Made by a program: the position numbers and the translations under genes. DNA of 9,595 nt from an uncultured Prevotellaceae bacterium (GTDB lineage: Bacteria; Bacteroidota; Bacteroidia; Bacteroidales; Muribaculaceae), in contig CAMFSS010000058.1 of NCBI GenBank assembly GCA_945983195.1, positions 1-9,595 on the forward strand. The letters are read 5' to 3'. The notes below the pieces were generated by a model. The model had not been told where the DNA came from. It saw nothing but the letters and a program-made list of their open reading frames with translations, and made no database searches. The stretch's first letter is position 1; each line of letters starts with the position of its first letter. This document shows, in pieces, positions 5,800 through 9,595 of the stretch.

Positions 5800-6864
5800 T
5801 TATATGTGCAGAAGGTCGCGGTAGATGTCGAGAGCGGCACGCACATCGTCGTCGGTTGCCGAGCAGTTGATTTTCACGTCACCCACATCGCCCAGCAGAG
5901 TAAAGTTCATCTCGCCATGCTCACTTTTCTTGTCGTGACGCATAAGCGTGAGCAGAGCATCGTAATCGGCACAGGTGATGTGGAAAGAGCCGTAGTTCTC
6001 AAGCACAAACTGCGCATACTCCTGCACGCGTGCACTCGGGAAACCGCACAGCATATTTGCAAGCGTAAGCTCCACCACCATTCCCCAAGCCACAGCATAT
6101 CCGTGCGGAATGGGGCTTTTGCGGCTCATGGCATAGCTCTCGAAGGCGTGACCGGCGGTGTGCCCCAGATTAAGCGCACGTCGCAGCCCGCGCTCATGCG
6201 GGTCGCAGCGCACTATTTCAGCCTTCACCTCCACCGATTCGCGCAACAGCGACAGCAGATGGTCGTAGTCGCGGCTCTCGAAGTCGTAGGCTAGCAGGCG
6301 GTCGTAGGTAGCGGCATCTTTCAGTAAGCCGTGCTTCAGCATCTCGGCAAATCCCGACTTAATCTCAGTGAGAGGCAGCGTGCTGAAGAAGCAAGTGGAA
6401 ATCACCACAGCTTCAGCCTCATTAAACCCACCAATCTCATTCTTCAGCCCACGGAAGTTCACCCCGGTCTTGCCACCCACGGCAGCATCGACGGCACTGA
6501 GCAGAGTGGTAGGCACATTGATAAAACGGATTCCGCGCTTGAAAGTAGATGCGGCAAATCCTCCAAGGTCGGTCACCATACCGCCACCAACATTAATCAT
6601 TATCGACTTCCTTGTTCCGCCATTGTCGCAAAGCGCACGCCACACATCGGCAGCAGCCTCGATGGTCTTGTTCATGTCGCCCGACTTTATGGTAATATTT
6701 GTGGCATCGGCAATGTGGGCATTGTCGGCAATACGCGGCAGCACAAAATAGCTCGTATTGGTATCAGTGAGCACAAACAGGCGATTAAAGTCGGCTTCGG
6801 CGAGGAGCTGGTCAATCGCCGCCGACACATCATTGGTGAAGATTATTCGTTGGTTGTGTTCCAT
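5800..6864 (-). CDS. aroB: 3-Dehydroquinate synthase
   Basis: 354 residues from the ATG at 6864, the normal length for AroB; a TTG at 6891 would add nine residues of no family likeness. The enzyme converts DAHP to 3-dehydroquinate, the second step of the shikimate pathway to chorismate, using NAD+ and a divalent metal in the cytoplasm. Visible signatures: the NAD-binding loop VGGGMVTDLGGFAAS (92-106), PTTLLSAVDAAVGGKTGVN (118-136), and the metal ligands E174 (FAEMLKHG), H235 (NLGHTAGHAFE) and H254 (IPHGYAVAWGM). The HAD gene ends 47 bases upstream on the same strand with no terminator between, so the two are probably one operon from promoter 7719-7750. Downstream on the same strand is the trp leader and trpC, which use the chorismate this pathway makes. 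Identification is firm. Confidence 0.97.
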   Translation of the reverse strand: MEHNQRIIFTNDVSAAIDQLLAEADFNRLFVLTDTNTSYFVLPRIADNAHIADATNITIKSGDMNKTIEAAADVWRALCDNGGTRKSIMINVGGGMVTDLGGFAASTFKRGIRFINVPTTLLSAVDAAVGGKTGVNFRGLKNEIGGFNEAEAVVISTCFFSTLPLTEIKSGFAEMLKHGLLKDAATYDRLLAYDFESRDYDHLLSLLRESVEVKAEIVRCDPHERGLRRALNLGHTAGHAFESYAMSRKSPIPHGYAVAWGMVVELTLANMLCGFPSARVQEYAQFVLENYGSFHITCADYDALLTLMRHDKKSEHGEMNFTLLGDVGDVKINCSATDDDVRAALDIYRDLLHI

Positions 6865-6911
6865 AACTGAGTGTAATTTTTTGTTATTCAAATATTTAGT
6901 CTAAGTTCTTT

Positions 6912-7655
6912 CTAAAGCGTAGTGGTGCGGCATGCAGCGATGAGATTCGGGAGTGCGTGCGCAAACTCTGTCATTGAGCCGTACACCACATCGGCACCAC
7001 TTTCCACCATGCGTTCACGCGGAATGGGACCGGTGGTAACAGCCACGGTGAAACATCCGGCAGCTTTCCCTGCCTGCACACCGAGTGGCGCATTCTCAAT
7101 AACCATGCACTGACATGCCTGACAACCAGCCATTTCCGCGCCTTTCAGGTAGGGTTCGGGGTGAGGTTTTCCGTGAGTGACATTCCGGGCGGTGACACGT
7201 TTTCCGGGGAGAAAAATCCCGGGATAATCGCGGTCGATGCGGTCGAGAATCGACTGCTGACCAGAACCGGTGACAAGCACACGGCGTAAACCGCTGATTT
7301 TCAGCGTTGATAGCATACGGTCGGCATCGGGCATCATCACAGGTGCACCCAACTCGGTGAAATACAGTGCCTTACGGGCATATAGCTCGCGCGCCTCATC
7401 GGCAGTGGCGCATCGGCCATAGGCACGGTTGAAAAGAATGTCGATAGTGGCTGCTCCAGTCATGCCCTCATAGAGGTAGAACTCATCGCGGCAGCACTCT
7501 ATCCCCATCTCGGTTGCCATGCGATACCATGCGGCAGTATGATTGCGCATAGAGTCGTAGAGCACGCCGTCCATGTCGATGAGCGCAGCCTGCAAATCAA
7601 AGTGCTTCAAGCCGGCAGCACTGAGATAATTCTTTATAGCGTCAATTTCATTCAT
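6912..7655 (-). CDS. HAD-superfamily hydrolase, beta-phosphoglucomutase-like (subfamily IA)
   Basis: 247 residues from the ATG at 7655 (a GTG one codon earlier is also open). Motif I is LIDMDGVLYDS with nucleophile D27 and acid/base D29; a helical cap follows (about 35-105), which places it in cap class C1. Motif II is VLVTGSG (T129), motif III is GKPHPEPY (K163), and motif IV is VIENAPLGV, with E187-N188 where ED or DD is commoner. All catalytic positions for a phosphatase or phosphomutase are present; the substrate cannot be read from sequence, and a sugar phosphate or similar small metabolite is likely. It is the first gene of a probable operon with aroB, 47 bases apart. Function in the shikimate route is not implied by the family. 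Confidence 0.88.
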   Translation of the reverse strand: MNEIDAIKNYLSAAGLKHFDLQAALIDMDGVLYDSMRNHTAAWYRMATEMGIECCRDEFYLYEGMTGAATIDILFNRAYGRCATADEARELYARKALYFTELGAPVMMPDADRMLSTLKISGLRRVLVTGSGQQSILDRIDRDYPGIFLPGKRVTARNVTHGKPHPEPYLKGAEMAGCQACQCMVIENAPLGVQAGKAAGCFTVAVTTGPIPRERMVESGADVVYGSMTEFAHALPNLIAACRTTTL

Positions 7656-7718
7656 CACTAATATAAAAATTCAAGCAGCAAATAAGTTCATATTCGGCTG
7701 TGAAAAATTGGATTAATG

Positions 7719-7750
7719 CAAAATTACTACATTCCCTCCACTGTCGCAAC
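7719..7750 (-). promoter_or_regulatory. Promoter of the HAD hydrolase-aroB operon
   Basis: Minus strand: GTTG (7750-7747), spacer of 20, TAATTTTG (7726-7719). The -7 box is exact and the -33 box one base off. Expected transcription start is near 7712, leaving a 5' untranslated region of roughly 57 bases before the ATG at 7655. Confidence 0.7.
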
Positions 7751-7849
7751 TGCTCGCTGCAAAAATCGCTGAAAACATAAATTTGAGTGCGGTGGAAACG
7801 CTTAAACACATGGTCGAGGCGCAGAATTAAGATAAATTTACCACAGATT

Positions 7850-7881
7850 GTTGGTGAATTGCCAAAAAAGTGGTAACTTGC
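7850..7881 (+). promoter_or_regulatory. Candidate promoter of the S24 regulator gene
   Basis: GTTG (7850-7853), spacer of 20, TAACTTGC (7874-7881), matching four of six fixed bases of TAnnTTTG, 40 bases before the ATG at 7922. An exact TAAATTTG at 7778-7785 is an alternative, but without a -33 partner and with a leader of over 130 bases. The region lies between divergent genes, so the regulator may bind here; I saw no clear palindromic operator. Confidence 0.35.
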
Positions 7882-7921
7882 GGCAAAAATCAACATATAA
7901 TCACAGAATTAAGCAATAGCT

Positions 7922-8611
7922 ATGGACAACAGTGGAATAATCGACAGGCTGAAATACATAATACGCGAGATGGGACTGACGCAGGGTGAATTTGCCCAGC
8001 GTATCGGCGTGGACTCATCGAACCTTTCGAAGTACCTCAACGGCCGACTGGCTGTGAACGATTCGCTGATAAACCGCATTGTGGTAAACCTGGGAATCTC
8101 GAAGGAATGGATAACTTCGGGCACCGACTTGCCATACGCCAAGCAGCCGGCAGCCACGCCTTCGGAGGCACTGACGTTTGACGGAACGATTCGCACCACT
8201 GCCGACCGGCGCGGAACCCCGGTCTACGACATCGACGTGACTGCGGGAGCTTTGCCGCGCGCGCGAATGTTTGCCAACGAGAATATAGTAGGCTATGTGA
8301 ACCTGCCCAACATTCCCGAAGGCTGCCGCATAGTGAGTGTGAGCGGCGACAGCATGCAGCCGGTGATTCGCAGCGGCGACTTCATCGCTGTGCGCGAGCT
8401 GAGCAACTTGCAGCAGATATTCTGGGGGCAAATCTATGTGGTAGTGCTCGACGACTACTGCATGGTGAAGTATGTGCGACGCCACGAAAATCCCGACTGG
8501 GTGATTCTGCGCTCAGAGAACCCCAACTACGACGACATGGAGGTGCGTCGCACCGACATCCGCGACATGATGTTTGTGCAGCACATCATGCACGTCGACA
8601 CCCGAATGTAA
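7922..8611 (+). CDS. XRE-family HTH regulator with LexA-like S24 self-cleavage domain
   Basis: 229 residues. The N-terminal XRE helix-turn-helix (about 6-65) includes LTQGEFAQRIGV and the recognition helix SSNLSKYLNGR (32-42). After a linker comes a peptidase S24 domain (about 100-229): a potential Ala-Gly cleavage site at A108-G109 (VTAGALP), nucleophile S144 (SGDSMQPVIRSGD) and general base K183 (CMVKYVRR). Spacing between site, Ser and Lys is close to that in LexA (A84-G85, S119, K156), so RecA- or stress-triggered self-cleavage is plausible. Such repressors of the CI/LexA type control prophages, integrative elements or host stress genes. No phage genes are in view, and the flanks are housekeeping genes, so the target is unknown; autoregulation is likely. 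Start ATG 7922 is well placed before the HTH. Family call firm, role inferred. Confidence 0.93.
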   Translation: MDNSGIIDRLKYIIREMGLTQGEFAQRIGVDSSNLSKYLNGRLAVNDSLINRIVVNLGISKEWITSGTDLPYAKQPAATPSEALTFDGTIRTTADRRGTPVYDIDVTAGALPRARMFANENIVGYVNLPNIPEGCRIVSVSGDSMQPVIRSGDFIAVRELSNLQQIFWGQIYVVVLDDYCMVKYVRRHENPDWVILRSENPNYDDMEVRRTDIRDMMFVQHIMHVDTRM

Positions 8612-8714
8612 GTGAATACTGACGGTGCAAATCGACAAATTCCTTGCTGATAGCGCAATAGCTATTTCAAGTCGTTATTGGCATCTTCACATAGAGGAAT
8701 TGACTAATAAAATT

Positions 8715-8765
8715 ACATTTTTTCAACGGAATAATCAAGGCAAAACCACATTTTTTCAACGGAAT
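8715..8765. repeat. 18-bp direct repeat, period 33
   Basis: acattttttcaacggaat occurs exactly at 8715-8732 and 8748-8765. With the 15 bases between, it forms one 33-base unit plus a partial second. Two copies only, so not a CRISPR; it could be a protein-binding repeat or a simple duplication. Confidence 0.9.
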
Positions 8766-8844
8766 GGCATAAGATGGTGTAAAGATTTACAGGAGTGGTG
8801 GGAATGGAGGAATTTTTGGAGGGAGGCGGAAAAATGTTGGGGAA

Positions 8845-8878
8845 ATTGTGGGGTGTAAGAAATATTTCCGTATCTTTG
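8845..8878 (+). promoter_or_regulatory. Candidate promoter of the nucleoside kinase gene
   Basis: TATCTTTG (8871-8878) is an exact TAnnTTTG box; ATTG at 8845-8848 is a possible -33 box with a slightly long spacer of 22. Transcription would begin near 8885, giving an unusually long leader of about 215 bases that includes the G-rich repeat pair and the 13-bp repeat. Confidence 0.5.
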
Positions 8879-8907
8879 TGATTGGTGATTATTACCTGTA
8901 ATTTATA

Positions 8908-9000
8908 GCAGTGGAGGGGCGGCTTCTTGCCGGGTGGCTTCCTTTGTTGCTTGTGATTGAAGGCAGTGGAGGGGAGGATTTTGCCAGGTGTCTCACTTTG
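8908..9000. repeat. Imperfect direct repeat of about 39 bases in the kinase leader
   Basis: gcagtggagggg begins both copies (8908-8946 and 8963-9000, period 55). Further shared blocks are ttgcc, ggtg and a final ctttg, with scattered differences and one gap. It lies inside the predicted leader of the kinase gene. Confidence 0.7.
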
Positions 9001-9051
9001 GTTATCGCCGATTTTTTGTTTTATTTATAATTTATATGGCTTACGGTTGTT

Positions 9052-9087
9052 TAATCACAATAAATCAGCTTATGTAATCACAATAAA
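9052..9087. repeat. 13-bp direct repeat just upstream of the kinase start
   Basis: taatcacaataaa occurs exactly at 9052-9064 and 9075-9087, period 23, ending 14 bases before the ATG at 9102. A/T-rich and in the translation-initiation region. Confidence 0.85.
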
Positions 9088-9101
9088 CTAAAAAACACAC
9101 T

Positions 9102-9595
9102 ATGGTGAAAGGAATTGAAATTTTTTGCAAGAACATCAATGAATACATCTGCGTGCAGGGCGGCGAGACTCTCGGCGAGATTTTCGCACGCATCGCCGAC
9201 CGCGTGGGCATGACCCCAATATGCGCTAAGGTGAACAACAAGACGGAAGACCTTGGCTACCCGGTGTTTGCCCCGAAGCAAGTGGAATATCTCGACTGCA
9301 CTTCGCCCTCGGGTGAGCGCGTGTATGTGCGCTCGCTGTGCATGATAATGTCGAAGGCTGTGCGCGACCTCTTCCCCACACAGCGTCTGCGCATAGAGCA
9401 CTCGGTGTCAGGCGGCTATTACACACAGCTCATTGGCAACGACAATGCGGCAGTGACTCCCACTGCCGATGGAATAGAGCGCATCAAGGCACGCATGGAG
9501 GAGATAGTGGCTGCCGACATTCCTTTCAAGCGACATGAGCGGCTGCCGACTGACGTGATTAAGATGTTAGACGATGCGGGACTCCACGACAAGTC
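9102..9595 (+). CDS. Nucleoside (uridine) kinase with TGS/SAD N-terminus, 3' end outside window
   Basis: 164 codons are visible from the ATG at 9102, and the frame runs off the right edge without a stop. Residues 1-65 look like a TGS domain (IEIFCKN..EYICVQGGETLGEIFARIADRVG...AKVNNKTEDL). Residues 70-110 resemble the SAD domain of threonyl-tRNA synthetase (VYVRSLCMIMSKAVRDLFPTQ, then LRIEHSVSGGYYTQL, as in ThrRS AVKELFP...IGPVIENGFYYD) but lack its zinc-binding HxxxH. This ThrRS-like half fused to a P-loop phosphoribulokinase/uridine kinase domain is a known Bacteroidetes nucleoside kinase of about 550 residues; the kinase half would lie beyond the window. It would phosphorylate uridine/cytidine in pyrimidine salvage. 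A stand-alone TGS protein or a true ThrRS is less likely given the missing His motif. Confidence 0.75.
   Translation, partial: MVKGIEIFCKNINEYICVQGGETLGEIFARIADRVGMTPICAKVNNKTEDLGYPVFAPKQVEYLDCTSPSGERVYVRSLCMIMSKAVRDLFPTQRLRIEHSVSGGYYTQLIGNDNAAVTPTADGIERIKARMEEIVAADIPFKRHERLPTDVIKMLDDAGLHDK

Larger units (their letters stand above)
8612..9101. other. Gene-free, repeat-bearing stretch before the nucleoside kinase gene
   Basis: About 490 bases without a convincing gene. A GTG-initiated frame of 77 codons (8625-8858) has no likeness to known proteins and is Trp-rich in a way typical of read-through of G-rich DNA. The stretch holds three sets of direct repeats (8715-8765, 8908-9000, 9052-9087), a plausible promoter (8845-8878) and so a leader of about 215 bases for the downstream gene. 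No terminator after the S24 gene could be identified. Confidence 0.6.

Noticed and set aside
8715..8765. Possible CRISPR from short regular repeats
   Set aside because: Only two 18-bp copies with a 15-base gap and no cas genes. The three 10-bp copies at 4627-4659 have no spacers at all.
8625..8858. 77-codon GTG-start frame containing an in-frame TFFQRN repeat
   Set aside because: The 33-base DNA repeat preserves the frame by length alone; no initiation signal or family likeness, so it is treated as non-coding.

Overview
The window looks like a chromosomal segment of a Bacteroidales bacterium, possibly Muribaculaceae-like (an impression, not tested). The reasons are several promoters of the Bacteroidetes form TTTG/GTTG-N20-TAnnTTTG, starts preceded by A/T-rich sequence instead of Shine-Dalgarno sites, lipoprotein signal peptides followed by an acidic CGDDD or CHDDD stretch (the surface-export signal of this phylum), and a nucleoside kinase with a threonyl-tRNA-synthetase-like N-terminus.

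Left part (1-4439), accessory in character. Two small paralogous surface lipoproteins (1-497, cut by the window edge, and 3752-4324) flank a large surface lipoprotein (645-2279). The C-terminal half of the large one resembles the pore-forming core of the leukocidin / Vibrio cholerae cytolysin family. The two paralogs are identical over 55 bases around the lipobox and diverge immediately after it. Between the large gene and the second paralog lie about 850 bases without a gene, rich in hairpins and short repeats, and the 5' remnant of a TPR-type lipoprotein gene that still has a near-perfect promoter. The stretch looks rearranged.

Middle part (4441-7655), all on the minus strand and housekeeping in character: a HAD hydrolase, aroB (3-dehydroquinate synthase), trpC (indole-3-glycerol phosphate synthase) and a tRNA with a CAT anticodon. 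The HAD gene and aroB form a likely operon behind a good promoter. trpC stands apart from other trp genes and has its own promoter and a leader of about 165 bases. That leader encodes an unlisted 29-residue peptide with three consecutive Trp codons, which sit in the 5' arm of a hairpin. This is the architecture of a ribosome-mediated trp attenuator and is the most notable observation here. aroB supplies the chorismate route and trpC uses it in tryptophan synthesis, so the cluster is metabolically coherent.

Right part (7922-9595), plus strand: an XRE/HTH regulator with a LexA-like S24 self-cleavage domain, then about 490 bases without a convincing gene but with three sets of direct repeats and a promoter. 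Last is the 5' end of a TGS/SAD-domain nucleoside (uridine) kinase gene that runs off the window.
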